Below, in pieces: positions 43,591-52,784 of a DNA stretch of 64,000 nucleotides. The stretch is from the NCBI GenBank assembly GCA_946531435.1, contig CAMNAO010000003.1, forward strand, positions 1 to 64,000. Direction: 5' to 3'. Numbering within the stretch: position 1 is the stretch's first letter; each line of letters starts with the position of its first letter. The notes under the pieces are model-generated. The model saw nothing but the letters and a program-made list of their open reading frames with translations. It did no database searches and was not told where the DNA came from. The position numbers and the translations under genes were made by a program. The DNA is from an uncultured Clostridia bacterium (lineage in GTDB: Bacteria > Bacillota > Clostridia > Oscillospirales > Oscillospiraceae).

Positions 43591-45212
43591 CGTGTGCTCC
43601 CTCCTTGTTTTCCGCTTTTGGCATAGCCGATGAACTCTCCGAAGGACAGGAAGACCCTGCCCGCGTTCACAGCCTCCTCCGCCCGACGGTATTCCTCCGG
43701 GCTCAGGGCCTTTCCCATCATAGCCAGCATGCCCCGTCCGTTGAAGCGGGCATCAAACTGATAAGGCACGATATCCGAGGTGCTGTACAGCCAGTAGAGC
43801 AGCTCCTCCTTCATCTCCCGCACTGTGTCCTTCAGCGCGGGGTCGCCGATGAGGTTGTGCATTTCCCGTGGGTCGGCCTCCATGTCGTAAAGCTCGTCCT
43901 GCCGGTCGATCCGGAGGATGTACTTATACCGCTCTCCCCGCATCATGAGGCCCTTGGCGTGAGCCTCCGGGTCCGCCTGGGCCAGCTTCTTGGGGTAGTA
44001 CTCCTCGGTACTGGGGTCCCTGGAAAAGCTGGCGTGGTATTCGTCGCAGTGGATCTCCTCCGGCGTGCGCCCGCCCTCGCTGACGGCGAAGGTTCGGTTG
44101 ACATAATCATGCTCCTTTAGATTCCGGCGGAGGGATCGGCCGAAGTGGGTGTGGCTGGATTCCACCCCTGCGAAATCCAGTGCCGTGGCGTAGAAATCCA
44201 CCAGCTCCGTAAGGGCGTCGGAGACGCCGGGGGTGAAGTCCACGCCCTTGGGGGGCTTGACCAGCAGCGGCACCCGGGTAAGGCAGTCCTCGAAGGCGTT
44301 CTGGGCCTTCTCGGGCAGGTCGTAGTCCCCGGCGAAGTCGCCGTGGTCCGAGAGGAAGAAGATGGCGCAGTCATCGTAGATTCCCGCCTCCTTCAGGGCC
44401 TTCACCAGGCGGCCGAACTGATGATCGATCTTGAGGCACATGCCCTCATAGACCGCCCGCAGCTCCGTCCAGTCCTCCTCGGTGAAGTCCTCCATTTTCA
44501 CATATTCATGGATCTTCTCAATGATCTTCGATTTGCCGCTGCACTCGGAAAGCTTCACCCGCGGCTGAAGCTTCTTCCGGTCCACGGCGGAATAGAAGGG
44601 CTCCTCCACCCCATAGGGCACATGGGGATAATTGAGGCCCAGGAAGAGGCACAGAGGCCGGTCATCCGGCGGGTTCAGGATCCGACCGATGGCGGCGTCC
44701 ACCACCTCGTCATCGCCGTTATAGTTGCGGCCATGCTCATCCAGACCCAGTTCGCCCTTGAAATGGGAATAATAGTATTTGTTTCCCTTCTCTCCCCGGA
44801 GATCCCCGTGAACGGGACCGGGAGCACGGGGCGCTTTTCCCGCGTAATAGATCTCATCGGCGTGGCTCTCCATCCAGCCGGGGTACTGCCCCGCCAGCAG
44901 GTCGTTGCGGCTGTTCATCCAGACGTAATATCCGCCCCGCATGAGCTCGGAAAACAGGGTCTCCTCCTCCGGGTGCAGGAGATACTGCATGGTCCGATGA
45001 CCCCGCACATGGGGATAGAGGCCGGTGAAAAAGCTGCAGCGGCTGGGGACGCACACCGGGTTCTGACAGTAGGCCCGGGAGAAGGATACCGCATCATTTT
45101 TCGCAAAGTCGTCCAGATTTTTGGTCTCGATGGCCCTGTTGCCCAGGTGGCTCATCACGTCGGCACGCATCTCGTCGGGGTTGAAAATAATGATATGGGG
45201 CTTCTTTGCCAT
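43587..45212 (-). CDS. C-type sulfatase, cytoplasmic
   Basis: 541 residues from ATG 45212 (TAAGGAGGAAGCAATCC upstream; 22 codons further up have no site). The maturation motif is NPVCVPSRCSFFTG with Cys54, the substrate for formylglycine conversion. Metal site residues are in 'NPDEMRAD' (Asp13) and 'IFFLSDHGDFAGDYDLPEK'. There is no signal peptide, so the substrate must be taken up first. It is embedded between two GH3 genes, and an anaerobic sulfatase maturase is encoded at 34629. Released sulfate could leave by the TauE-type exporter. Confidence 0.92.
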   Translation of the reverse strand: MAKKPHIIIFNPDEMRADVMSHLGNRAIETKNLDDFAKNDAVSFSRAYCQNPVCVPSRCSFFTGLYPHVRGHRTMQYLLHPEEETLFSELMRGGYYVWMNSRNDLLAGQYPGWMESHADEIYYAGKAPRAPGPVHGDLRGEKGNKYYYSHFKGELGLDEHGRNYNGDDEVVDAAIGRILNPPDDRPLCLFLGLNYPHVPYGVEEPFYSAVDRKKLQPRVKLSECSGKSKIIEKIHEYVKMEDFTEEDWTELRAVYEGMCLKIDHQFGRLVKALKEAGIYDDCAIFFLSDHGDFAGDYDLPEKAQNAFEDCLTRVPLLVKPPKGVDFTPGVSDALTELVDFYATALDFAGVESSHTHFGRSLRRNLKEHDYVNRTFAVSEGGRTPEEIHCDEYHASFSRDPSTEEYYPKKLAQADPEAHAKGLMMRGERYKYILRIDRQDELYDMEADPREMHNLIGDPALKDTVREMKEELLYWLYSTSDIVPYQFDARFNGRGMLAMMGKALSPEEYRRAEEAVNAGRVFLSFGEFIGYAKSGKQGGSTR

Positions 45213-45285
45213 GGATTGCTTCCTCCTTATAAAACACTTTCCAGGAGCGGCGGAGCCGCCCCTGGATGTTTGGATCACGGGATTC

Positions 45286-47730
45286 TTATCTTACTTCCGC
45301 CTCTGCCACGAAGCTGCGGCGGCCCTTCAGCAGAACAGACTCGCCCGCCATGGTGACGGTATCGTTGAGGGCCAGCCGATCGGCGCCGGTGCCCACATAG
45401 AGGTGCAGCTCTCCGGGCTCCACCACGAAGTCCATGTTCTCATTGTAGTAGCCCAGCTGGGCGGTCTTCACCCGGAAGGTGATCTCCTTCTTCTCGCCGG
45501 GGGCCAGCGTCACGCGCTTGAAGGCCGCAAGGCTCATCACGGGCCGCGTCACGTTGGCGTCGGTGAAGCGGGTGTAGAGCTGCACCACCTCGTCCCCCGC
45601 CCGGTCGCCGGTGTTCTCAAGGGAGACCGTGGCCTCCACCGTGCCGTCGGTGGGGATCTCCTTGGCCGCAAGACGCAGGTCGGAGAGGGCGAAGCTGGTG
45701 TAGCTGAGACCGTGGCCGAAGTAGTAAAGCGGCGTATCCGGCCCGTCCACGTAGCCGCCGGAGAGGATGGAAGAGGCAAAGCCCGTGTATTCATTCTTGA
45801 AGGGATCATATCCGGAGCCGATGCGGTGGTTGTAGTAGATGGGAAGCTGGCCCGCGTTGCGCGGCACGGTCATGGTCATCTTGCCGCCGGGGTTCATGGT
45901 GCCGTCCAGGGCGTCGGCGATGACAGAGCCCGCATACTGACCGGGCATGAAGGCCTCCAGAATGGCGGCGCACTTTTCCGCCGCCCAGGGCAGGGCAAAG
46001 ACCTGGGGCCCGTAGAGCACCAGCACCACGGGCTTGCCGGTGGCGGCCACCGCCTCCAAAAGCTTCTGCTGCACTCCGGGAAGGTCCAGATACTGCCGGT
46101 CCTTGCCCTCGCCGCCGGTGACGTTCACCCAGCCGGAGTTACCGCCGCAGGCCATCACCACCACATCCGCGCTCTCAGCCGCTTTGACAGCCTCAGGGAT
46201 GCCGCTCTCATCCGTGCCGATGATCTTGCAGCCCTCGGCGTAGGTGAGGTCGAAGCGCTCCGCTAATTCCTCTTTCAGGCTGCGGGCGCCCATATGGCGA
46301 AGGACCGTGTTCATGTCGTTGAGCTTGCTCCGGCCCTCGTCATCCAGCACCGCCAGCATGCTGGCGAAGAGGTTGGAGCCGCCGGTCTTCTTCTCGTTTT
46401 TCTTCTGCTGCTCATCGGCCATGCCGCCGATGGAGACGCCCGCTCCCTTGGCGGCGGCAAACATCATCTCGATGTAGGCGGGATAGGTGTAGCCGCTGAC
46501 GGGATAGCGCAGGGAGTCGGCGTGGGGGCCCACCAAAGCGACCCTGGTCCCCTTCTTCAGAGGCAGGGTGCCGTCGTTCTTCAGGAGCACCAGAGAGTCC
46601 GCCGCAATCTTCCGGCTGAGGGCGGTCTTCTCCTCGCCGCCCAGGGCTTCCGCAACCTTGCTCTCGTCGCAGTAGGGGTTCTCGAAGAGGCCGCACTTGA
46701 ATTTCACGGTGAGCACCCGGCGCACGGACTCGTCAATGCACTCCTCCGTGACCTTCCCGGCACGGACCGCCTCCGGCATCTTGCGGAAGGCGTTGCCCAC
46801 GGGGATCTCGGTATCCGTCCCCGCCCGCTTGGCGATGACGCCCGCGTCCTCATAGCTCTTGCCGATCTTGTAGACGTTGTGGGTCCGCATGAGGGCGGCG
46901 CCGTCGGTGGTGACCACGCCCTCAAAGCCCATGTCCTCCCGCAGGAGCTTGCCGATGATCTCCGGGTTGTCGATGACAGGCAGACCGTCGATCTCGCCGT
47001 AGTTGCACATGACGGCGTCCAGCCCCGCCTCCTTGGCAGCCGCCTCAAAGGGGGTAGCAAAGATCTCATAGGTCTCCCGCTTGCCCATGCGGAAGGCGGT
47101 GGTGTTCAGGCCGCCCTCAGTGACGGCGTAGCCCAGAAAATGCTTGCCGATGCAGCTGACCTTCTGATTCTGCATGCCGCGGACATAACCGATGCCGAAC
47201 TGGCTCACAAGGTACGGATCCTCGCCGTAGGTCTCATAGGTGCGGCCCCAGCGGGGGTCCCGCACCACATCGATGACGGGGCTCATGGCGGAAGAAAGGC
47301 CCAGGGCACGGCTCTCCTGGCCGATGTAGCCACTCATCTCTTCGGCCAGCTCCGGCTCCCAGGTGCAGCCCAGGTTGATCTGGGCGGGGAACAGGGTGCC
47401 GCCGGCACCGGGATAGCCGCAGAGGTTCTCGGTCTGCAGGGCCACGGGGATGCCCAGCCGGGTCTCCTCCACGAAGTAGCGCTGGACCTCGTTGGCCACG
47501 CGGGCGATGAAGGCGGGGTCCGCCAGGCCCACGGTGGAAAACTGGGTGAAGCGGCCGTGGCCGTCGGGGAAGACCCTTTTCAGCGCCTCATGGTCCACCT
47601 TTCCGTCGGCAAGGAAGGAGGCAGGCAGATCGCCGCAGAGCTGGGCGCACTTCTCCTCCAGGGTCATGCGGGAGAGCAGGTCCTCAACCCGCTCTTTGAT
47701 GGGAAGCTCGGGATTTTTGTAGGGCAGCAT
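45286..47730 (-). CDS. Glycoside hydrolase family 3, beta-glucosidase type
   Basis: 814 residues without a signal peptide. 'ERVEDLLSRMTLEEKCAQL' begins the (beta/alpha)8 barrel; 'DPRWGRTYETYGEDPYLVSQFG' is the +1/-1 site region, 'SCIGKHFLGYAVTEGGLNT' follows, and the nucleophile Asp lies in 'GFEGVVTTDGAALM' (about 275; TTDG in place of the usual SDW). The second domain has 'DSLVLLKNDGTLPLKK' and 'GRYPISGY'-like segments, and the C-terminus is a fibronectin-like domain ('VSLENTGDRAGDEVVQLY'). It removes terminal beta-linked sugars. AAAGGAGAAAACGC precedes the ATG. Substrate is inferred to be glycosides arriving by the adjacent importer. Confidence 0.9.
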   Translation of the reverse strand: MLPYKNPELPIKERVEDLLSRMTLEEKCAQLCGDLPASFLADGKVDHEALKRVFPDGHGRFTQFSTVGLADPAFIARVANEVQRYFVEETRLGIPVALQTENLCGYPGAGGTLFPAQINLGCTWEPELAEEMSGYIGQESRALGLSSAMSPVIDVVRDPRWGRTYETYGEDPYLVSQFGIGYVRGMQNQKVSCIGKHFLGYAVTEGGLNTTAFRMGKRETYEIFATPFEAAAKEAGLDAVMCNYGEIDGLPVIDNPEIIGKLLREDMGFEGVVTTDGAALMRTHNVYKIGKSYEDAGVIAKRAGTDTEIPVGNAFRKMPEAVRAGKVTEECIDESVRRVLTVKFKCGLFENPYCDESKVAEALGGEEKTALSRKIAADSLVLLKNDGTLPLKKGTRVALVGPHADSLRYPVSGYTYPAYIEMMFAAAKGAGVSIGGMADEQQKKNEKKTGGSNLFASMLAVLDDEGRSKLNDMNTVLRHMGARSLKEELAERFDLTYAEGCKIIGTDESGIPEAVKAAESADVVVMACGGNSGWVNVTGGEGKDRQYLDLPGVQQKLLEAVAATGKPVVLVLYGPQVFALPWAAEKCAAILEAFMPGQYAGSVIADALDGTMNPGGKMTMTVPRNAGQLPIYYNHRIGSGYDPFKNEYTGFASSILSGGYVDGPDTPLYYFGHGLSYTSFALSDLRLAAKEIPTDGTVEATVSLENTGDRAGDEVVQLYTRFTDANVTRPVMSLAAFKRVTLAPGEKKEITFRVKTAQLGYYNENMDFVVEPGELHLYVGTGADRLALNDTVTMAGESVLLKGRRSFVAEAEVR

Positions 47731-47773
47731 TGCGTTTTCTCCTTTCCGTGGTTGACAGTACTGTATCTCTCAC

Positions 47774-49027
47774 TTACTTTCCGAGAATGCGGAACATATC
47801 CTTCTTGTAAGCCTCCACACCGGGCTGATCGAAGGGGTTCACCCCCAGGATCTCACCAGAGAGGTAACAGGCGAATTCAAAGAAATAGAAGAGCTCGCCG
47901 AAGCACTCCTCATCCATCCGCTCCACCTGGAGGGTAAGACAGGGGAAGCGGCGGCTGTGGGCCAGCAGAGTGGCCTCATAGGCGGCCTTATTGATCTCGA
48001 AGAAGTCCTTGCCATTGAGATAGGCAAAGCCGTCCCGGAGATCCCCCTCCAGCACGAGGGAGGCGTCCTGCTCCTGAACATCCAGGAAGGTCTCAAAGAT
48101 CACCCGGGTGCCGTCCTGAATGAACTGACCCAGGGAGTGCAGATCCTCGGAGAAATTGCCGAAGACCGGGAAAAGGCCCTTGTTGTCCTTGCCCTCGCTC
48201 TCGCCGTAGAGCTGGGTCCACCACTTGGCAAAGCGGAAGAAGCGGGGCTCAAAGAAAGAGAGCATCTCCACCCGGAAGCCCTGCCGGTCCAGCTCATTGC
48301 GGACGGCGGCATACAGCATGGCGGGGGTATCAAGCCCCTCCGTCGTCATCAGGGTCTCCCGCATGGCTTTTGCGCCCCGTGCGATGGCCCGGATATCCGC
48401 CCCGGCGCAGGCCAGGGGGAAGAGGCCCACGGGACTGAGGGCGGTAAAGCGGCCGCCGATGTCCTCCGGGAAGGGTAGGAAGCGGTAACCCTCGGCATTC
48501 GCCAGGGCCTCCAGGCTCTGGCCGGGGGTGCCGGTTACGATCACATGGGCGGCGTAAGCCTCCCCATATTCCTTTCTCAGCCAGGCGCGGAGGGCGCGGA
48601 AGCCGATGCCGGGCTCCAGTGTTTCAAAATTCTTGGCGATGACGTCGATATAGACCCGCTTCCCCGCCAGGGAGCGGAGAACGCTCTGAATGCTGTGGGC
48701 GGAGATACTGTTGCCCGCCCAGATGAGTTCCACGCCGTCCGCGGGCTCCAGGGCCTCATAGACGGCCCTGGCCGCCTGGTTGGAGCCGCCGACGCCGATG
48801 ACCACCAGGGCGTCCGCGTTTTTCTTCACAAACTCAGCCAGCTCCTCGTAGCGGGAAAGCCAGGTCTCTCCGGCCCATTCCTCCACGTCGTGCCAGCCCA
48901 GGCTCTCCCGGTACTTCTGCTCACCGGCCTTCACCCGGTCAAGGATCGGCGCGCTCTTTCCCGCCAGAGCCGCGACCCGGTCCATGTCCAGAAGACCGGA
49001 GGCATCCTTTACGTTGATCTTCAGCAT
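47774..49027 (-). CDS. Glucose-6-phosphate isomerase (SIS family)
   Basis: 417 residues from ATG 49027 (GGAGGGAATTCCC upstream). 'VVIGVGGSNQAARAVYEAL' is the phosphosugar-binding SIS loop; 'GNSISAHSIQSVL', 'GGRFTALSPVGLFPLACAGAD' and 'VNPFDQPGVEAYKKDMF' are PGI signatures, with the catalytic Glu in the 'FSEDLHSLGQF' region and Lys/His near the end. The first gene of an operon with two glycosidases and a sulfatase, driven by a promoter with the shared palindrome. A catabolic paralogue dedicated to the sugar released here is likelier than the housekeeping enzyme. Confidence 0.88.
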   Translation of the reverse strand: MLKINVKDASGLLDMDRVAALAGKSAPILDRVKAGEQKYRESLGWHDVEEWAGETWLSRYEELAEFVKKNADALVVIGVGGSNQAARAVYEALEPADGVELIWAGNSISAHSIQSVLRSLAGKRVYIDVIAKNFETLEPGIGFRALRAWLRKEYGEAYAAHVIVTGTPGQSLEALANAEGYRFLPFPEDIGGRFTALSPVGLFPLACAGADIRAIARGAKAMRETLMTTEGLDTPAMLYAAVRNELDRQGFRVEMLSFFEPRFFRFAKWWTQLYGESEGKDNKGLFPVFGNFSEDLHSLGQFIQDGTRVIFETFLDVQEQDASLVLEGDLRDGFAYLNGKDFFEINKAAYEATLLAHSRRFPCLTLQVERMDEECFGELFYFFEFACYLSGEILGVNPFDQPGVEAYKKDMFRILGK

Positions 49028-49054
49028 GGGAATTCCCTCCTTCATCCAATCCAG

Positions 49055-49087
49055 TCAATATTAATTAAACATTTTAATTAATATTGA
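49055..49087. promoter_or_regulatory. Shared palindromic operator, best copy, at the isomerase promoter
   Basis: Perfect palindrome with 15-bp arms (49055-49069 and 49073-49087) around CAT. The core ATTAATT-N9-AATTAAT is 49060-49082. It starts four bases past the -10 box, over the predicted start of transcription, so it fits repression. Confidence 0.85.
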
Positions 49088-49091
49088 CTTC

Positions 49092-49120
49092 ATTATAAGC
49101 ATTTCCCCTGTCGCTGACAA
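49092..49120 (-). promoter_or_regulatory. Sigma-A promoter of the isomerase/GH3/sulfatase operon
   Basis: Minus strand TTGTCA (49115-49120), 17-base spacer, TATAAT (49092-49097). Confidence 0.8.
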
Positions 49121-49228
49121 GTTGGGATAATGGACAAAAAACACCGATGTAAATTGTGCAAATCGGAAAAATGAAACCGGCGCACAGGGCTTGCCTGTAC
49201 GCCGGTCGATGCCGCCTGCATCCTATTG

Positions 49229-49792
49229 TCACAGCACCAGCTTGCCGATGTTGTATTTCACCGCGGGATCCTCCCGCCAGACTTGGAGGGCGGCGAAGCG
49301 TTTATGGGAGAAGCGCAGGAAGATCCGGTTCCGTGGAGGCCACTTCAACATCATACCAAAACGCTCCTCATCGGTCATGGGCGCGTCGGAGAAATAGATA
49401 TAGATCGTCCCCGCCCGGTTGGGGTTGCCCCGGTGAAAGATCCGGGTCCCGGCGACGCCCATCTCCCCGATCTCTTCCCAGCGGAGCTTCGCTTTCCATA
49501 GGCCGAAAAAGCTCTTGCGCAGCCCCTCCGCCTCCACATGGACGAGGGCCCCGTAAATGCTCAGCACATAGAGGAAACCCAGGGAAATGATGAAGAAAAC
49601 AAGGGCGGACCAATTCCGGTCCATCACCGCAAGCTCCACGGCCACAGCCATAAGAAAGGCCCAGGAAGCCAGACAAATCCCGGCCTTCAGCGGGTCCGCC
49701 ACAAAAACCCAGGCTTTCTTCGGCAGCACATTCTCCGGTGCCCGCATGCCCCCGGAAATATCATAGCCGCCGTCGGGTTTCATTTCGTTCAT
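49229..49792 (-). CDS. Two-span membrane protein with a PH-like (DUF304-type) domain
   Basis: 187 residues from ATG 49792 (GGCGGAGGAGTTT upstream). Two membrane spans (about 38-58 and 63-84) are followed by a soluble part 'GALVHVEAEGLRKSFFGLWKAKLRWEEIGEMGV' typical of bacterial PH-like proteins, ending 'FSHKRFAALQVWRED'. Function is unknown. It lies between the two divergent sugar-operon promoters but has a separate ribosome site and no copy of the shared palindrome, so it may not belong to the pathway. Confidence 0.7.
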   Translation of the reverse strand: MNEMKPDGGYDISGGMRAPENVLPKKAWVFVADPLKAGICLASWAFLMAVAVELAVMDRNWSALVFFIISLGFLYVLSIYGALVHVEAEGLRKSFFGLWKAKLRWEEIGEMGVAGTRIFHRGNPNRAGTIYIYFSDAPMTDEERFGMMLKWPPRNRIFLRFSHKRFAALQVWREDPAVKYNIGKLVL

Positions 49793-49905
49793 AAACTCCT
49801 CCGCCCCTCCCGTTTTCATTTTTACCCACTATAACAGAAATACGCCGCCCCGTTAATAGATAAGTAGCACAAAAACAGGGCCTCATTTTTATGCAAAATA
49901 CTGTC

Positions 49906-49934
49906 TTGCGGAATTACGGCGGGGCTGTTATACT
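49906..49934 (+). promoter_or_regulatory. Sigma-A promoter of the sulfatase/aldolase/PFK operon
   Basis: TTGCGG (49906-49911), 17-base spacer, TATACT (49929-49934). Confidence 0.75.
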
Positions 49935-49940
49935 GTAGTC

Positions 49941-49963
49941 ATTAATTAAATGAAAAAATTAAT
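49941..49963. promoter_or_regulatory. Shared palindromic operator, copy at the sulfatase operon promoter
   Basis: ATTAATT (49941-49947), nine bases, AATTAAT (49957-49963), six bases past the -10 box. Same core and same relative place as at 41656 and 49060. Confidence 0.8.
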
Positions 49964-50006
49964 ATTCCGTTTACGGTGTTTTTGCGGAGTACGAAAAGGA
50001 GCTCTT

Positions 50007-51485
50007 ATGGATATTCTATTATATATGTCGGATCAGCACTCCTATCGTCTCCAGGGATATGCCGGGGACCCGGTGGTCCGCACCCCGAATCTGGACCGGA
50101 TCGCCGCTTCAGGCACGGTTTTTGACAACGCCATGACTGCCTGCCCCCTCTGTGTCCCCGCCCGGGCGGCCATGATCTCCGGGCTACTGCCCTCCAACAA
50201 CGGAGTTCTCTTCAACTTCAATGCCATCTCCTCCGACCTCGCCACCTTCCTGCACAGCCTCAACGCCTCGGGCTATGACACCGTGCTCTGCGGCAGGATG
50301 CACTTTGTGGGGCCGGATCAGCGCCACGGCTATTCCCGGCGCATCGCCGGGGACCGGACACCGGTCTTCCACAACAATCCAAGGCCGGATCCCCGCCCCA
50401 CCCCCACCCGGGTCCGGGGCTACGACGAGAACAGTTCGGTCTACTACATCGGTGCCGGCGACTCCCCGGTGCTGGCCTACGACCGCTATGTTGTGAAAAA
50501 CGCGCTGGACTACCTGGCGATGGATCATGAAAAACCCCAGTTCATCACCGTGGGCACCTACGGCCCCCACTTCCCCTATGTGGCGCCGAAGGAGCTCTAT
50601 GACTACTACTACGATAAAGTCTCCCTGGACGATGTGGACGGCGATTACGCCGGCCATCCCGTGCTGGAGGGAAAGATGCAGGAGACAGACCCGGAGGTGG
50701 TCCGGGCTGCCCGGGCCGCCTATTACGGCCTTACAGAGCAGCAGGACCGCCACATCGGCGAGGTCTACGATGCGTTTCAGGCCTATCTCAAGCGCACCGG
50801 ACGGGAGGGGATCTTCCTCTACACCTCCGACCACGGAGATATGAACGGCACCCACGGCTACTTCGGCAAGCAGGTGTTCTATGAGCCCTCCATCCACATC
50901 CCCTTCCTGCTGGCGGGGGACGGCGTTCCCGCAGGGGTCCGGAACAAGGGCGCGGTGAGCCTTCTGGATATCGGCAAGACCGTCTGCGGCTTTGCCGGGG
51001 CCAGGGTACTGAAGGGGGACGGCGAGGATCTGTCCGCCCGGATACGGGAAGGAAAAGACGATCCCGACCGCATGGTGGTCAGCGAACAATATACCTATTT
51101 ATCCAACGGCGACACCTCCCTGGGGCGCCTGGTGCGCCGGGGGGAATGGAAATACTTTACCTACAGCGGCTTTGAGGACCACGATCAGCTCTTTGATCTG
51201 GAAAGCGACCCCGGCGAGCACCGCAACCTTCTCCGGGAGAGGCCGGAGCTGGTAAAGGAGCTGCGGGAGGCGCTCAACGGCCTCAAAAGCTATGACGCCG
51301 TCATGGAGCACGAAAACTGGGTCATGGAGCAGCTCAGGATCCTTCGCAAGTGCGACTTTGACGACACGGAGGAGCGCTGGGTCCCGCCCCAGGACCTCAG
51401 CGAGCTGGAGAACCCCATCCGCTCCAAGCGGCCCTTCGCGCCGGTGGCCTGGGCCGTCCAGATGAGAAAAAAGCTGGAGGGGTAA
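50007..51485 (+). CDS. C-type sulfatase, cytoplasmic (second copy)
   Basis: 492 residues from ATG 50007 (AAAGGAGCTCTT upstream; 19 earlier codons have no site). The maturation motif is CPLCVPARAAMISG with Cys49. 'MSDQHSYRL' gives the first metal ligands and 'LYTSDHGDMNGTHGYFGKQ' the second set, with Lys and His in the active site. It differs from the other sulfatase by CVPAR against CVPSR and in the C-terminal third, so it probably handles a different sulfated position or substrate. It heads the plus-strand operon. No signal peptide. Confidence 0.92.
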   Translation: MDILLYMSDQHSYRLQGYAGDPVVRTPNLDRIAASGTVFDNAMTACPLCVPARAAMISGLLPSNNGVLFNFNAISSDLATFLHSLNASGYDTVLCGRMHFVGPDQRHGYSRRIAGDRTPVFHNNPRPDPRPTPTRVRGYDENSSVYYIGAGDSPVLAYDRYVVKNALDYLAMDHEKPQFITVGTYGPHFPYVAPKELYDYYYDKVSLDDVDGDYAGHPVLEGKMQETDPEVVRAARAAYYGLTEQQDRHIGEVYDAFQAYLKRTGREGIFLYTSDHGDMNGTHGYFGKQVFYEPSIHIPFLLAGDGVPAGVRNKGAVSLLDIGKTVCGFAGARVLKGDGEDLSARIREGKDDPDRMVVSEQYTYLSNGDTSLGRLVRRGEWKYFTYSGFEDHDQLFDLESDPGEHRNLLRERPELVKELREALNGLKSYDAVMEHENWVMEQLRILRKCDFDDTEERWVPPQDLSELENPIRSKRPFAPVAWAVQMRKKLEG

Positions 51486-51562
51486 AAACGGAATTTGCAG
51501 CCGCAGGCTGTAAAGGATAGAAGAAAACCGACCGATCAATCATCATACAGGAGGAATCACTT

Positions 51563-52720
51563 ATGTCACTCGTTCCCATGAGAGCCATTCTGGAAGCAAC
51601 CGAAAAATACAACTTCGCCCAGGGCGCCTTCAACGTCAACGCCGTGGCCCAGGCCAAGGCCGTGGTGGAGGTCCACGAGATGTTCCGCTCCGCCGCCATC
51701 ATTCAGGGCGCCGATCTGGCCAACGCCTTCATGGGCGGAAGAACCGATTTTGCCAACGGCACCACCGAGGACAAGATCAAGGGCGCCAGAAACATCGCCA
51801 ACGCAGTGAAAAAATACGCCGAAGACAGCCCCATTCCCGTGGCCCTGCATCTCGATCACGGCAAGAACATCGAATCCTGCCTCGCGGCCATGGACGGCGG
51901 CTACACCTCCGTGATGATCGACGGCAGCTCCCTTCCCTATGAGGACAATGTTGCCCTCACCCGTGAGGTGGTCAAGCTGGCCCATCCCCGGGGCATCACC
52001 GTGGAGGGCGAACTGGGTGTGCTGGCGGGCGTAGAGGATCACGTCTTCGCCGCCACCTCCACCTATACCAACCCCCTCACCGCCTATGACTTCATCAAGA
52101 AGACCGGCGTGGATGCCCTCGCCATCAGCTACGGCACCCAGCACGGCGCCAACAAAGGCAAGGACACCGTCATCCGCAAGGAGATCGCCATCGCCATCAA
52201 GGAGATCCTGCGCCATGAGAACATCTTCTGCGCCCTGGTGAGCCACGGCTCCTCTACCGTTCCCCAGTACATCGTGAAGGAGATCAACGATCTCGGCGGC
52301 GATATCCACGGCGCCTACGGCATCAAGAAGGAGCAGCTCAAGGAGGTCTCCAAGCTGGGCATCGCCAAGATCAACGTGGATACCGACATCCGTCTGGCCG
52401 TGACCCGCAACCTTCGTGAGTTCTTCCGGGATAACCCCTCCATGCGTGAGGACGCCTATGTGGGCGGCATCTACGCGCTCCTGCAGGAGAAGCCCGCCGC
52501 CTTCGATCCCCGGGTCTTCTTCCCGCCCATCATGGATACCGTCATGTACGGCAACATTCCCTCTGATTCCGTGGCCGCCGTCGTCGAAGTGATCGAGCGC
52601 GGTGTCAAGGAGGCCGTGGGCACCCTGATCGTGGATTTCGACAGCTACGGCAAGGCGCCCCTGGTAGAAAAAGTCACCCTGGAGGAGATGGCCGAGCGCT
52701 ATAAGAAGGCCGGCATCTGA
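51563..52720 (+). CDS. Class II fructose-bisphosphate aldolase
   Basis: 385 residues. 'GAFNVNAVAQAKAVVEV', catalytic Asp and zinc His in 'VALHLDHGKNIESC', 'VEGELGVLAG', zinc His in 'GTQHGANKGKD' and in 'ALVSHGSSTVP', and 'INVDTDIRLAVTRNLREFF' are all present. It is longer than the tagatose-type enzymes (about 285). It splits fructose-1,6-bisphosphate (or a close analogue) into two triose phosphates. GGAGGAATCACTT precedes the ATG. Being encoded with PFK and a TPI-like protein, it suggests a complete lower hexose path inside the operon. Confidence 0.9.
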   Translation: MSLVPMRAILEATEKYNFAQGAFNVNAVAQAKAVVEVHEMFRSAAIIQGADLANAFMGGRTDFANGTTEDKIKGARNIANAVKKYAEDSPIPVALHLDHGKNIESCLAAMDGGYTSVMIDGSSLPYEDNVALTREVVKLAHPRGITVEGELGVLAGVEDHVFAATSTYTNPLTAYDFIKKTGVDALAISYGTQHGANKGKDTVIRKEIAIAIKEILRHENIFCALVSHGSSTVPQYIVKEINDLGGDIHGAYGIKKEQLKEVSKLGIAKINVDTDIRLAVTRNLREFFRDNPSMREDAYVGGIYALLQEKPAAFDPRVFFPPIMDTVMYGNIPSDSVAAVVEVIERGVKEAVGTLIVDFDSYGKAPLVEKVTLEEMAERYKKAGI

Positions 52721-52737
52721 GCCCTTCACCAAACGCT

Positions 52738-52758
52738 GTCCCGACCGTCGGTCGGGAC
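52738..52758 (+). promoter_or_regulatory. Short GC hairpin between aldolase and creatininase-like genes
   Basis: GTCCCGACC (52738-52746) and GGTCGGGAC (52750-52758) with a three-base loop; no T-run. Likely an mRNA processing or stability element. Confidence 0.5.
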
Positions 52759-52784
52759 GGCGATCTCCATAAAGGTACAGCAGT

